A stretch of 16,130 bases of DNA, from positions 1 through 16,130 of the forward strand of contig JBAXQV010000056.1 of NCBI GenBank assembly GCA_037131575.1, in the 5' to 3' direction. Positions 1 to 7,445 of the stretch are shown here, piece after piece. The position numbers and the translations under genes were made by a program. Source of the stretch: VFMC01 sp037131575. GTDB taxonomy: Bacteria; Actinomycetota; Acidimicrobiia; Acidimicrobiales; Ilumatobacteraceae. Every line of letters begins with the position of its first letter. Positions within the stretch are counted from its first letter, which is position 1. Below the pieces are notes generated by a model. It had not been told where the DNA came from and did not search any database. It saw nothing but the letters and a program-made list of their open reading frames with translations.

Positions 1-194
1 CAGCGCCTGCCAAGAAGGCAGCGCCTGCCAAGAAGGCAGCGCCTGCCAAGAAGGCAGCGCCTGCCAAGAAGGCTGCCCCGGCTGCGAAGAAGGCAGCGCC
101 TGCCAAGAAGGCCGCGCCGGTCAAGAAGGCCGCTTCTGCTGCGAAGAAGGCCGCCCCTGCCAAGGCAGCCACGAAGAAAGTTGCGCAGCGCTAA
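1..194 (+). CDS. Partial CDS: Lys/Ala/Pro-rich C-terminal tail of an unidentified protein
   Basis: Only the last 63 codons and the TAA stop (192-194) lie in the window; the frame begins at base 3. The visible product is almost wholly lysine, alanine and proline in repeats of the form APAKKA, ending TKKVAQR. Such basic, disordered tails occur on histone H1-like and HU-like nucleoid proteins of actinobacteria, on some phasin-like proteins and on some regulators, where they usually bind nucleic acid or other polyanions. No folded domain is visible, so the protein cannot be named. The stop lies three bases before the tlyA start, so the two genes are probably co-transcribed. The frame choice is firm because the periodic repeat is kept in one frame up to a stop. 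Confidence 0.8.
   Translation, partial: APAKKAAPAKKAAPAKKAAPAKKAAPAAKKAAPAKKAAPVKKAASAAKKAAPAKAATKKVAQR
3..74 (+). repeat. Four tandem 18-bp repeats inside the KKA tail
   Basis: The unit GCGCCTGCCAAGAAGGCA occurs four times head to tail (3-20, 21-38, 39-56, 57-74). The first three copies are identical and the fourth differs only in its last base. Each copy encodes APAKKA. Diverged copies of 18 or 21 bp continue to about base 152. Identical codons in the first copies point to recent slippage or unequal recombination rather than only protein-level selection. The array may extend upstream of the window. Confidence 0.95.
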
Positions 195-197
195 ATC

Positions 198-956
198 GTG
201 TCGCGCCGAGCTCGCCTCGACGCCGAATTGGTGCGCCGAGGTCTGGTGGTCAGCCGCGTCGAAGCGAGCAGGTTGATCGATCTGCATCGCGTGCTGGTGA
301 ACGGCGCCATCGCCGACAAGGCCTCGCGGCAAGTCGACCGTGGTGATGCTGTTGTGGTTACCGGCGAACCTGCCCGGTTCGTGAGTCGCGGCGGCGAGAA
401 ACTCGATCATGCGCTCACGTCGTTCGCCATCGAGGTGACCGGCGCACGAGTGCTCGATGCCGGTGCATCCACGGGTGGCTTCACCGACTGTGTACTCCAG
501 CGTGGCGCAACTGCCGTGGTGGCCCTCGATGTGGGGCATGGCCAACTTCATCCGAAGATCCGAGGCGATGAACGCGTGCTGGTGATCGAGCGCTTCAACG
601 TGCGCGAACTCACCGTCGAACACTTGCCGTGGCGGCCCGAGGTGGTGGTGGCCGATCTGTCGTTCATCTCGCTCACCAAAGTGGTGGGTGTGTTTGCACA
701 GGTGGCCTCGCCGGGGGCCCCGCTCGTGCTGTTGGTGAAGCCACAGTTCGAAGCGGGTCGGCAGGAGGTGGCCAAGGGGCGGGGCATCATCACCGATGCA
801 GCGGTGCACGAGCGAGTGCGCGGTGAGGTGACGTCGGCGCTCGAAAGCGTGGGATGCACCATTGTTGGCTGGTGCGACTCGCCAATCACCGGCTCCGACG
901 GCAATCATGAGTTCTTGGTGCACGCTACGGTCGGTACAGGAGAATTGAACCCATGA
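198..956 (+). CDS. tlyA: TlyA family 16S/23S rRNA (cytidine-2'-O)-methyltransferase
   Basis: Predicted S-adenosylmethionine-dependent 2'-O-methyltransferase acting on cytidines in 16S and 23S rRNA; in mycobacteria TlyA sets capreomycin sensitivity and has been called a haemolysin. The 252-aa product has an N-terminal S4 RNA-binding domain (about residues 1-60), the linker FVSRGGEKL (61-69) and a Rossmann methyltransferase domain with the SAM loop VLDAGASTGGFTD (85-97). Residues K68, D153 (VVADLSF), K181 (LVKPQFE) and E238 (GNHEF) line up with the K-D-K-E tetrad known for the family, so it should be active. The GTG start is three bases after the previous stop. The stop overlaps the nadK start as ATGA (953-956), implying coupled translation. 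Confidence 0.95.
   Translation: MSRRARLDAELVRRGLVVSRVEASRLIDLHRVLVNGAIADKASRQVDRGDAVVVTGEPARFVSRGGEKLDHALTSFAIEVTGARVLDAGASTGGFTDCVLQRGATAVVALDVGHGQLHPKIRGDERVLVIERFNVRELTVEHLPWRPEVVVADLSFISLTKVVGVFAQVASPGAPLVLLVKPQFEAGRQEVAKGRGIITDAAVHERVRGEVTSALESVGCTIVGWCDSPITGSDGNHEFLVHATVGTGELNP
938..943 (+). promoter_or_regulatory. Ribosome binding site of nadK
   Basis: AGGAGA lies nine bases before the nadK ATG at 953, inside the end of tlyA. It supports ATG 953 as the start despite the overlap with the tlyA stop. Confidence 0.7.
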
Positions 957-1822
957 CCCGAGTGCTGTTGGTGGCGCATCGAGAACGAAGTGAGGCGGAA
1001 TCGCTGGCGGGTGTTGCTGCCACGTGGCTTGCCGAACGCGGGCACCAGGTGTGGATGATTCCCGATGATGCCGAGGCGAGCGGGCTGGCGTCGCTGGCCA
1101 GCGACGATGCCGCCTCCACGGCCGAATTGGTGCTGAGTCTCGGTGGTGACGGCACCATGTTGCGCGCCGTGCAACTGCTCGACGGTGCCGAGGTGCCCAT
1201 CATCGGAGTGAACGTGGGCTTGCTCGGTTACCTCACCGAAGTGGAACCGCACGGCATGCTCGCTGCGCTCGAACGATTCCTCGTCGGCCCCGAGCGCGCT
1301 GCCGGCGACTGGGCTGTTGAAGAGCGGATGATGCTCGATGTGAGCGTGCAATTCGCCGATGGGTCGCCCGGGCAGCACATCAGGGCACTCAACGAAGGTG
1401 TGCTCGAGAAGCAAGAACCTGGTCACACCGTGCGAATGATGGTGCGCATCGACGGCGCCCCGTTCACCTCGTACGCCGCCGACGGCCTCATCGTGGCCAC
1501 TCCTACCGGTTCCACCGCCTATTCGCTCTCAGCGCGCGGCCCCGTGGTGTCGCCCCGGCATCGCGCCCTGCTGCTCACGCCAGTGTCACCACACATGATG
1601 TTCGATCGATCACTCGTGCTCGACCCTGAAGAGCGGGTGGAGGTGGAGGTGGGAGGCCATCGCCCCGTGGTGTTGTCGATCGATGGTCAGCGCTCATGTG
1701 GCCTTACCGCCGGCGACACGGTGAGCTTCGCCGCCTCGGCAACGTCGGCTCAGTTCGTCCGTTTCGGAGAGCGCCGCTTTCATCAGATCTTGAAGGCCAA
1801 GTTCGGGTTGGCCGATCGCTGA
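953..1822 (+). CDS. nadK: NAD kinase (ATP/polyphosphate-dependent)
   Basis: Phosphorylates NAD+ to NADP+ in the cytoplasm. The 289-aa product carries the defining motif GGDGT (64-68) followed by MLR, the NE pair (147-148) and AADG (175-178), then TPTGSTAYS (183-191), all contacts for NAD and the phosphoryl donor in the PpnK family. Length is normal. One oddity: the usual SAGGP after the TAYS motif is SARGP here, with Arg195 at the first of two conserved glycines. The start is supported by AGGAGA at 938-943. The stop overlaps the recN start as TGATG (1820-1824). The order tlyA-nadK-recN matches the mycobacterial Rv1694-Rv1696 cluster as I recall it. Confidence 0.95.
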   Translation: MTRVLLVAHRERSEAESLAGVAATWLAERGHQVWMIPDDAEASGLASLASDDAASTAELVLSLGGDGTMLRAVQLLDGAEVPIIGVNVGLLGYLTEVEPHGMLAALERFLVGPERAAGDWAVEERMMLDVSVQFADGSPGQHIRALNEGVLEKQEPGHTVRMMVRIDGAPFTSYAADGLIVATPTGSTAYSLSARGPVVSPRHRALLLTPVSPHMMFDRSLVLDPEERVEVEVGGHRPVVLSIDGQRSCGLTAGDTVSFAASATSAQFVRFGERRFHQILKAKFGLADR

Positions 1823-3426
1823 TGCTCACCGAACTGCACATCGAGAACTTGGGCGTCATCGAATCGCTCGATGTGGTGTTCAATGAGGGCCTCAGCGTGC
1901 TGACGGGCGAAACCGGTGCCGGCAAGACGATGCTCATCGAGGCGATCAGCCTGCTGGTGGGCGACCGCGCCGAGCCGTCGATGGTGCGACCCGGGGCTAG
2001 TGAGGCCCGCGTGGAGGGGCGCTTCGTGGTGGGCGACGATGAAGTGGTGCTGGCCCGGGTGATACCGGTCTCGGGTCGCTCGCGAGCATATGTGAACGGC
2101 CGTCTTGCCACGGTGGCCACGCTCGCCGAACAGTCGCTTCGTCTGGTCGACATCCACGGTCAACATGCGCATCAGAGCCTGCTCAGCCCGGCCACCCAGC
2201 GCGACGCGCTCGACCAGTTCGCATCCATCGACCTTGGACAACTGCGCAATTGTCGCGCCCGTCTCACCGAGATCGATGCGGCTCTGGCAGCACTGGGCGG
2301 CGATGCGCGCACTCGTGCCCGCGAGGTCGACCTATTGCGCTATCAACTCGAAGAAATCGATGCGGCCGGTATTGACGATGCCGATGAAGAGCGCGAACTC
2401 GAACGACGTCACGACCTTCTTGCCGACGCCGTTGCTCACCGCGAAGCCGCAGCGTTGGTGCTGGGACATCTCGACGACGACGGAGGCGCACTCGACGGTG
2501 TGCGTGCTGCGTTGGCTGCACTCGGTTCACGCACACCATTCACCGACACAGCCGAACGCCTGCGCACAGCGCATGCCGATCTCACCGAGGTGGCCAGCGA
2601 CCTCCGACGCGAGGCTGAGGCGATCGAAGACGATCCGCGCCAACTGGCCGAGGTCACCGAGCGTCGTCAACTCCTACGCACGATGCGTAGGAAGTACGGC
2701 GACACACTGGCCGATGTGATCGAGTTCCGCGATCGCCAACGCGCCCGGTTTGACGAATTGGCCGGCTACGAACAACGAGTGGCCCAACTCGAACTCGACC
2801 GGGTCGGCGCGCTGCGTGCCGAACGGAAAGCGGCTGCAGCGGTCGGGGCAGCGCGCCGGGCCGCCGCCGACGAACTGGCCAAGGCTGTGCAAACCCGCTT
2901 GCGAACCTTGGCCATGCCACGTGCCAACCTCACGGTGGCGGTGGGCGCCGACGACCCAGGTGATGACGTGACCATGTTGTTCTCGGCCAACCCTGGGCTG
3001 GGGCTGCTCCCACTGACCAAGGTTGCCTCGGGTGGCGAATTGGCGCGCACCATGCTGGCGTTGCGGTTGGTGCTGAGCAGTGCTCCCTCGACGCTCGTGT
3101 TCGACGAGGTCGATGCCGGCATCGGCGGTGCCGCAGCAACAGCAGTGGGCGAGGCCCTGGCCCTGTTGGGGCATCAACATCAGGTGCTCGTGGTCACTCA
3201 CTTGGCGCAAGTGGCAGCGCTCGCCGACGATCACCTCGTGGTGCACAAGGTGATCGAGAACGACATCACACTGGCGCGTCTGGCCCGAGTGGCCGACGAT
3301 GCACGCGTTGGGGAAGTGGCGCGCATGCTTTCGGGCAACCCCGATAGCGCCGTTGCCCGAGAGCACGCGGCGGCACTGCTCGCCGAGGCTGCCCCCCATC
3401 GGTCGGGTGCCACAGGCGCCCCATGA
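1822..3426 (+). CDS. recN: DNA repair protein RecN (SMC-like ATPase)
   Basis: RecN is an SMC-family ATPase recruited to double-strand breaks that promotes RecA-dependent recombination. The 534-aa product opens MLTELHIENLGVIE, then has Walker A GETGAGKT (29-36), the RecN-typical HGQHAHQ (from residue 112), a long Glu/Arg/Ala-rich helical middle (about 150-360) expected to form the coiled coil, the ABC signature SGGELAR (403-409) and Walker B with D428-E429 (VFDEVDAGIGG). The open frame runs back to 1696, but family similarity begins only at ATG 1822, which overlaps the nadK stop (TGATG); the upstream codons are nadK read in another frame. It is slightly shorter than the common 550-590 aa. Its stop sits in ATGA (3423-3426), just before murJ. 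Confidence 0.95.
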   Translation: MLTELHIENLGVIESLDVVFNEGLSVLTGETGAGKTMLIEAISLLVGDRAEPSMVRPGASEARVEGRFVVGDDEVVLARVIPVSGRSRAYVNGRLATVATLAEQSLRLVDIHGQHAHQSLLSPATQRDALDQFASIDLGQLRNCRARLTEIDAALAALGGDARTRAREVDLLRYQLEEIDAAGIDDADEERELERRHDLLADAVAHREAAALVLGHLDDDGGALDGVRAALAALGSRTPFTDTAERLRTAHADLTEVASDLRREAEAIEDDPRQLAEVTERRQLLRTMRRKYGDTLADVIEFRDRQRARFDELAGYEQRVAQLELDRVGALRAERKAAAAVGAARRAAADELAKAVQTRLRTLAMPRANLTVAVGADDPGDDVTMLFSANPGLGLLPLTKVASGGELARTMLALRLVLSSAPSTLVFDEVDAGIGGAAATAVGEALALLGHQHQVLVVTHLAQVAALADDHLVVHKVIENDITLARLARVADDARVGEVARMLSGNPDSAVAREHAAALLAEAAPHRSGATGAP

Positions 3427-3440
3427 CGGCGGTGTCGTGA
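3423..3440 (+). other. Five-codon ORF bridging recN and murJ
   Basis: ATG at 3423 overlaps the recN stop as ATGA and opens a five-codon frame (MTAVS) ending in TGA 3438-3440. That stop overlaps GTG 3437, the proposed murJ start, as GTGA. A ribosome finishing recN could reach murJ by two short reinitiation steps. The arrangement is directly visible; any function is inference. Confidence 0.35.
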
Positions 3441-5104
3441 CCGCGTCGGTGGCCGCCGCTGCGCCCGATCGGGGTGAGAGCGTGGCGCACGACACTCTGG
3501 TGGTGACCGTTGGCACCCTCGTGTCGCGCCTCACCGGTTTTGGCCGCGTGCTGGTGACGGCGGCGGTGTTGAGCAACGGCGTACTCGGCGACACGTACCA
3601 CACTGCCAACACCATCCCGAACCTGCTCTTCGAACTCATCGCCGCTGGTGTGCTACAAGCCATCCTCATCCCGTCGTTCGTGGCGGCACGACGTGAAGGT
3701 GGCGACGATCAACTCGGCGAATCGACCGGGGCCATCACCGGCGTTGTGCTGGTCGCCCTGGGTGTGGTGAGTGCGGTGTTCGTGCTTGCTGCGCCGCTGA
3801 TCGGGTGGCTACTCACGCTCGCTGGCGACCAAGCGCTCCAACACGACAAGCGGGTCCTCATGACGCGCATGCTGATGGTGTTCGTACCGCAAGTGCTGTT
3901 CTACGGCTTGGGCATGGTCACCTCCGCCGCTCTGGCGGCCCGGCGTCGCTTTGCTGCAGCAGCGTTGGCACCTGCGGTGAACAACATCATCGTCATCGTC
4001 TGTCTCCTTGCGTACCGGTCGACCCCTCACGGTGCTCCACCGTCGATGCATCTCGACTCATGGCAGTTCATTTGGGTGGTGGGTGGCACCACACTCGGTG
4101 TCATTGCGTTCACCGCCGTGCCTGGGGTGGTGCTGAGCCGACAGGGGGTGCGGTGGCGGCCGAGGTGGGCCCCGCATCATCCTGCGGTGCGCTCCCTGCG
4201 GCGCTCAGTGGGTTGGGCCACATTGTCGATCGTGGGGACTCTGGTGCCCACTGCGGCTGCCTTGGTGCTGGGCTACCGGGTGGAAGGTGGCGTGGCCATG
4301 TTCACCATGACGTTCGCCTTCTTCGTACTGCCGCATGCCTTGGTAGCCGTTCCTGTCGCCACCGCCCTGGCTCCGCGGGTGGCCGACGCATGGCAACAGG
4401 GCGACCGTGTGTACACCGGCGAGTTGATCGACCGAGCAGCGCGCACCATCGTGCCGGTTCTGTTACTCGCGGGCGCAGGCCTGGTTGCGCTGTCGTGGCC
4501 GATCGCCCGAGTTGCTTCGTTCGGTCAGGCGGCAATCTTCGGAACGGCTCCCATCGCCCATGCGCTCGCTGCGTTCGGCGTCGGTTTGGTGGGTTACGGC
4601 ATGTCGTTCACGATGCTGCGCCTGTTGTTCAGCCTGGGCGATATCCGCGGAGCCTCACTGCTGGTAGCAGCGACCGCAGTGGTGGGCGCAGGGTTGATGG
4701 CGGTCTTGGCGGCTTCCATGAGCGATCACGAGCGCGCCACGGCGCTGGCGCTCGGCTACGGAATCACCCAGACGCTGGTGGCGGCCTTGCTCACCTGGAG
4801 GTCGCGTGCGGTCACCGGCTATCCCACGCGACGATCGGTGGGCCGTCTCGGTGTGGGTTCGGTGGTGGCAGCAGTGGCCGCTGGTGCCGTCATGTGGGCG
4901 GGTCAGGCGCTCTTGCCGCCCACGCGGCTCGGTTCGCTGCTGGCCATCGTGGTGTGCGGTGTTGTGGGTGTGGGCGTCTTCTTGGCGGTGGTGGGAACGT
5001 TGGCCGGTGTGAGCGTCACGGCACTGGTGAAACGCGGTGACATCGCCGGGTCGGTGGCCAGGGTCGATGTGCCGTTCGACAGCCACGATGGCTCGACGAC
5101 ATGA
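3437..5104 (+). CDS. murJ: MurJ/MviN family lipid II flippase
   Basis: Integral membrane protein of the MOP superfamily that flips lipid II across the plasma membrane for peptidoglycan synthesis. The 555-aa product has many hydrophobic segments, consistent with a 14-helix MurJ core and no added kinase-like domain as in mycobacterial MviN. Family motifs are SRLTGFGR (30-37), GDTYHTANTIPNLLFEL (from about 51) and PQVLFYGLGM. At the site of the LLRRxFAEGA motif essential in E. coli MurJ it has LLFELIAAGV, as in actinobacterial homologues (recalled mycobacterial motif YELLLGGVL). The open frame extends back into recN, but GTG 3437 is the first plausible start after the recN stop; GTG 3482, preceded by GGTGAG, is the alternative. 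In M. tuberculosis the homologue lies near oriC, so its place beside recN is a lineage feature. Confidence 0.9.
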   Translation: MTASVAAAAPDRGESVAHDTLVVTVGTLVSRLTGFGRVLVTAAVLSNGVLGDTYHTANTIPNLLFELIAAGVLQAILIPSFVAARREGGDDQLGESTGAITGVVLVALGVVSAVFVLAAPLIGWLLTLAGDQALQHDKRVLMTRMLMVFVPQVLFYGLGMVTSAALAARRRFAAAALAPAVNNIIVIVCLLAYRSTPHGAPPSMHLDSWQFIWVVGGTTLGVIAFTAVPGVVLSRQGVRWRPRWAPHHPAVRSLRRSVGWATLSIVGTLVPTAAALVLGYRVEGGVAMFTMTFAFFVLPHALVAVPVATALAPRVADAWQQGDRVYTGELIDRAARTIVPVLLLAGAGLVALSWPIARVASFGQAAIFGTAPIAHALAAFGVGLVGYGMSFTMLRLLFSLGDIRGASLLVAATAVVGAGLMAVLAASMSDHERATALALGYGITQTLVAALLTWRSRAVTGYPTRRSVGRLGVGSVVAAVAAGAVMWAGQALLPPTRLGSLLAIVVCGVVGVGVFLAVVGTLAGVSVTALVKRGDIAGSVARVDVPFDSHDGSTT

Positions 5105-5155
5105 ACTGCACGAGGCTTTCCGCGAGAGGATCCGCGCGATGCTGTCCGACTGCGG

Positions 5156-5161
5156 TAGGGT
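5156..5161 (+). promoter_or_regulatory. Possible -10 box of the pyrG promoter
   Basis: TAGGGT fits the actinobacterial -10 consensus TANNNT and would give a leader of about 36 bases before ATG 5204. No convincing -35 hexamer is seen 16-19 bases upstream, so the call is weak. Confidence 0.3.
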
Positions 5162-5189
5162 GCAATCCCGTTGTCAGTTCACCGGTAAC

Positions 5190-5195
5190 GGAGGT
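5190..5195 (+). promoter_or_regulatory. Ribosome binding site deciding the pyrG start
   Basis: GGAGGT lies eight bases before ATG 5204 but only two bases before the in-frame TTG at 5198, so ATG 5204 is the start. Confidence 0.85.
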
Positions 5196-5203
5196 CGTTG
5201 GGA

Positions 5204-6856
5204 ATGCCTAAGCACGTTTTTGTGACAGGAGGCGTTGCCAGTTCACTGGGCAAGGGCCTCACCGGCGCCTCACTCGGCCGGCTGCTGAAATTGCGTGGTT
5301 TGCGGGTGACCATGCAGAAACTCGACCCGTACATCAACGTCGATCCGGGCACCATGAATCCGTTCGAGCATGGTGAGGTGTTCGTCACCGACGATGGCGG
5401 AGAAACCGACCTCGACCTCGGTCACTACGAGCGGTTCATCGACGAGAACCTCTCGCGCAACTCGAACGCCACCACGGGTTCGATCTATCAGGCTGTGCTC
5501 GCCGCCGAACGTCGCGGCGATTACCTCGGCAAGACCGTGCAGGTCATTCCGCACATCACCGATGAGATCAAGCGCCGCATCAAGCGCCTCGCTACCGATG
5601 ACGTCGACGTGGTCATCACCGAAGTTGGCGGCACGGTGGGCGACATCGAGATCCTCCCGTTCCTCGAGGCCATTCGCCAGTTCCGCAAGGAGGTGGGCCG
5701 CGACAACGTGTGCTACATCCACGTCACCCTGGTTCCGTTCATCGGCCCGAGCGGCGAGCAGAAGACCAAGCCGACGCAGCATTCGGTCACCGAATTGCGT
5801 AGCCGCGGCATTCAGCCCGACGTCATCGTCTGTCGCAGCGAAGAACCGCTGTCGAGCAGCCTCAAGCGCAAGATCTCGGGCCTGTGCGATGTCGACGAAA
5901 AGGCCGTCATCAACGCCGCCGACGCCCGCAACATCTACGAACTGCCGCTCATCTTGCACGGTGAAGGCCTCGACACCGTCGTGTGCGATCTGTTGCGCCT
6001 CGATGCGCCCGTCGATCTGGCGCCCTGGAAGCAGGTGGTCGACAAGGTGGAAGCAGCCACCAAACCGGTGAAGATCGGCCTCATCGGTAAGTACATCGAC
6101 CTCCAAGACGCGTACCTGTCGGTGGTGGAGAGTTTGAAGCATGCAGGTTTCCACCACGGTTCGAAGGTGGAGATCGACTGGATCCAGGCCGAAGACGTGG
6201 AAGGGTTGCTCGTGGCGGGTCGGTTGGCCGATCTCGACGGCATTCTCATCCCGGGTGGGTTCGGCGAGCGCGGATTCGAGGGCAAGATCGCTGCTGCCGG
6301 GTATGCCCGCGAGCACGACATTCCCTGCCTCGGTATCTGCCTCGGCCTGCAGGCGATGACCATCGACTTCGCCCGCAACGTGATGGGGCTCACCGATGCC
6401 AACTCCACCGAGATGAACCCGCTCACCACCAACCCGGTCATCGACCTCATGCACGATCAGCGTGATGTCACCGACAAGGGTGGCACGCAGCGGCTGGGTG
6501 CGTTCTACGCCATTCTCGAACCAGGCAGCCGGGTGGCCCAGGCGTATGGCGAGCAAGTGGTGAGCGAGCGACACCGTCACCGTTACGAACTCAACGCACA
6601 GTTGAAGACCCGCCTCGAGAAGGCCGGTTTGCGGTGCAGCGGCCTATCGCCCGATCGTCGCCTGGTCGAGTTCATCGAGCTCGACGACCACCCGTTCTGG
6701 GTGGGCACCCAGGCACATCCTGAGTTCAAGAGTCGCCCCGATCGCCCGCATCCGTTGTTCCGTGAATTGATTGCGGCGTCATTGGCTCGTCGCGAGGCGC
6801 GAGCGCCGCACCTGTTCGTGGTCGACGAGTCGGTGGCGCCGCCGTCGGTGGCGTGA
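5204..6856 (+). CDS. pyrG: CTP synthase (glutamine-hydrolysing)
   Basis: Converts UTP to CTP using ATP and ammonia from glutamine, the last step of pyrimidine nucleotide synthesis. The 550-aa product begins MPKHVFVTGGVASSLGKG, with the P-loop-like amidoligase segment, then KLDPYINVDPGTMNP and GGTVGDIE. A class I glutamine amidotransferase domain follows (about 290-540), with nucleophile C379 in GICLGLQ and H505/E507 in AHPEF completing the triad. All expected catalytic elements are present and length is normal. ATG 5204 is preferred over TTG 5198 because GGAGGT is correctly spaced only for the ATG. Its stop overlaps the NUDIX gene start as GTGA (6853-6856). The pyrG-NUDIX-xerD order is shared with M. 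tuberculosis Rv1699-Rv1701. Confidence 0.97.
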   Translation: MPKHVFVTGGVASSLGKGLTGASLGRLLKLRGLRVTMQKLDPYINVDPGTMNPFEHGEVFVTDDGGETDLDLGHYERFIDENLSRNSNATTGSIYQAVLAAERRGDYLGKTVQVIPHITDEIKRRIKRLATDDVDVVITEVGGTVGDIEILPFLEAIRQFRKEVGRDNVCYIHVTLVPFIGPSGEQKTKPTQHSVTELRSRGIQPDVIVCRSEEPLSSSLKRKISGLCDVDEKAVINAADARNIYELPLILHGEGLDTVVCDLLRLDAPVDLAPWKQVVDKVEAATKPVKIGLIGKYIDLQDAYLSVVESLKHAGFHHGSKVEIDWIQAEDVEGLLVAGRLADLDGILIPGGFGERGFEGKIAAAGYAREHDIPCLGICLGLQAMTIDFARNVMGLTDANSTEMNPLTTNPVIDLMHDQRDVTDKGGTQRLGAFYAILEPGSRVAQAYGEQVVSERHRHRYELNAQLKTRLEKAGLRCSGLSPDRRLVEFIELDDHPFWVGTQAHPEFKSRPDRPHPLFRELIAASLARREARAPHLFVVDESVAPPSVA

Positions 6857-7428
6857 GCGGCTTTCGACACCTCGACGATCGACTGGTCCATCAGGGCCAT
6901 GTGTGGCATGTAGCCGTTGCCCGTTTCGAGGCCCCCGATGGGGAGCCGTTCGAGCGCGACATCGTGCGATCGCCAGGCGCCGTGGCTGCGGTGCCGTTGC
7001 TGTTCGACGCCGAGGGTCGCGCCTCGGTGGTGCTGGTGCGCCAGTACCGCCCCGCATTTGCCGAGATGGTGCTCGAGATCCCGGCCGGTATGCGCGACGT
7101 ACTCGATGAGCCCACCGAGACGACAGCGGCGCGTGAACTGGTGGAGGAAGTGGGGCTCGCGGCCGCGCGACTCGAACTGCTCAATGAGTTCTATCCATCG
7201 GTGGGCATGACCAATGCCGTGGTGTGGGTGTACCTGGCCACTGAACTCACCCAGGTCGAGCGTGAGACGCACGGCCCCGAAGAGGCACATTCCGAGGTGG
7301 TGCACCTGCCGCTCGACGATGCCATCGCGCTCGTCGCCAACGGCACCATTCGCGATGCGAAGACCATCATCGGCCTGCTGTTGGCACAACGTCGCCTCGC
7401 TGAAGGCGATCTGTCGGCGCAGGCCTGA
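6853..7428 (+). CDS. NUDIX hydrolase, ADP-ribose pyrophosphatase type
   Basis: Likely hydrolyses ADP-ribose or a related nucleoside diphosphate derivative to AMP and a phosphosugar, using divalent metal. The 191-aa product has VRQYR (62-66), typical of ADP-ribose pyrophosphatases, then EIPAGM and the NUDIX box from G79 through E86 to RELVEEVGL (94-102). The box has six residues between its first glycine and glutamate instead of the classical five; the mycobacterial orthologue Rv1700, as I recall it, has the same spacing, and it also follows pyrG. GTG 6853 overlaps the pyrG stop and has no Shine-Dalgarno, so translation is probably coupled. Exact substrate is inferred from the family. xerD follows after 17 bases. 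Confidence 0.88.
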   Translation: MSGFRHLDDRLVHQGHVWHVAVARFEAPDGEPFERDIVRSPGAVAAVPLLFDAEGRASVVLVRQYRPAFAEMVLEIPAGMRDVLDEPTETTAARELVEEVGLAAARLELLNEFYPSVGMTNAVVWVYLATELTQVERETHGPEEAHSEVVHLPLDDAIALVANGTIRDAKTIIGLLLAQRRLAEGDLSAQA

Positions 7429-7445
7429 GGCAGGCGAACAACGCG

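Larger units (their letters stand above)
5105..5203 (+). other. Intergenic region between murJ and pyrG
   Basis: This 99-bp stretch is the longest non-coding gap in the window. It contains a GGATCC palindrome with weak CGCG flanks (5121-5136), a possible -10 box at 5156-5161 and the pyrG ribosome binding site. I see no strong terminator hairpin with a T run. Confidence 0.7.

Noticed and set aside
1..152. CRISPR-like array at the window start
   Set aside because: The repeats are head-to-tail with no spacers, stay in one reading frame and encode APAKKA.
1696..1821. A 42-residue N-terminal extension of RecN
   Set aside because: It is the end of nadK in another frame; RecN begins with the MLTELHIENLG strand at ATG 1822.
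2674..3669. A 331-codon minus-strand frame across recN and murJ
   Set aside because: It spans two real genes, has no family features and is rich in His, Gly and Arg as typical of a GC-rich shadow frame.
5121..5136. Possible terminator hairpin after murJ
   Set aside because: Only a four-base CGCG stem around a GGATCC palindrome and no T run; too weak to call.
5105..5203. Reiterative-transcription attenuator upstream of pyrG as in Bacillus
   Set aside because: There is no GGGC start run and no leader terminator in the 99-bp region.
5270..6580. A 436-codon open frame on the minus strand inside pyrG
   Set aside because: It lies wholly opposite a certain CTP synthase gene. Long antisense frames are expected from strong GC bias at third codon positions, and the translation shows no recognisable domain.
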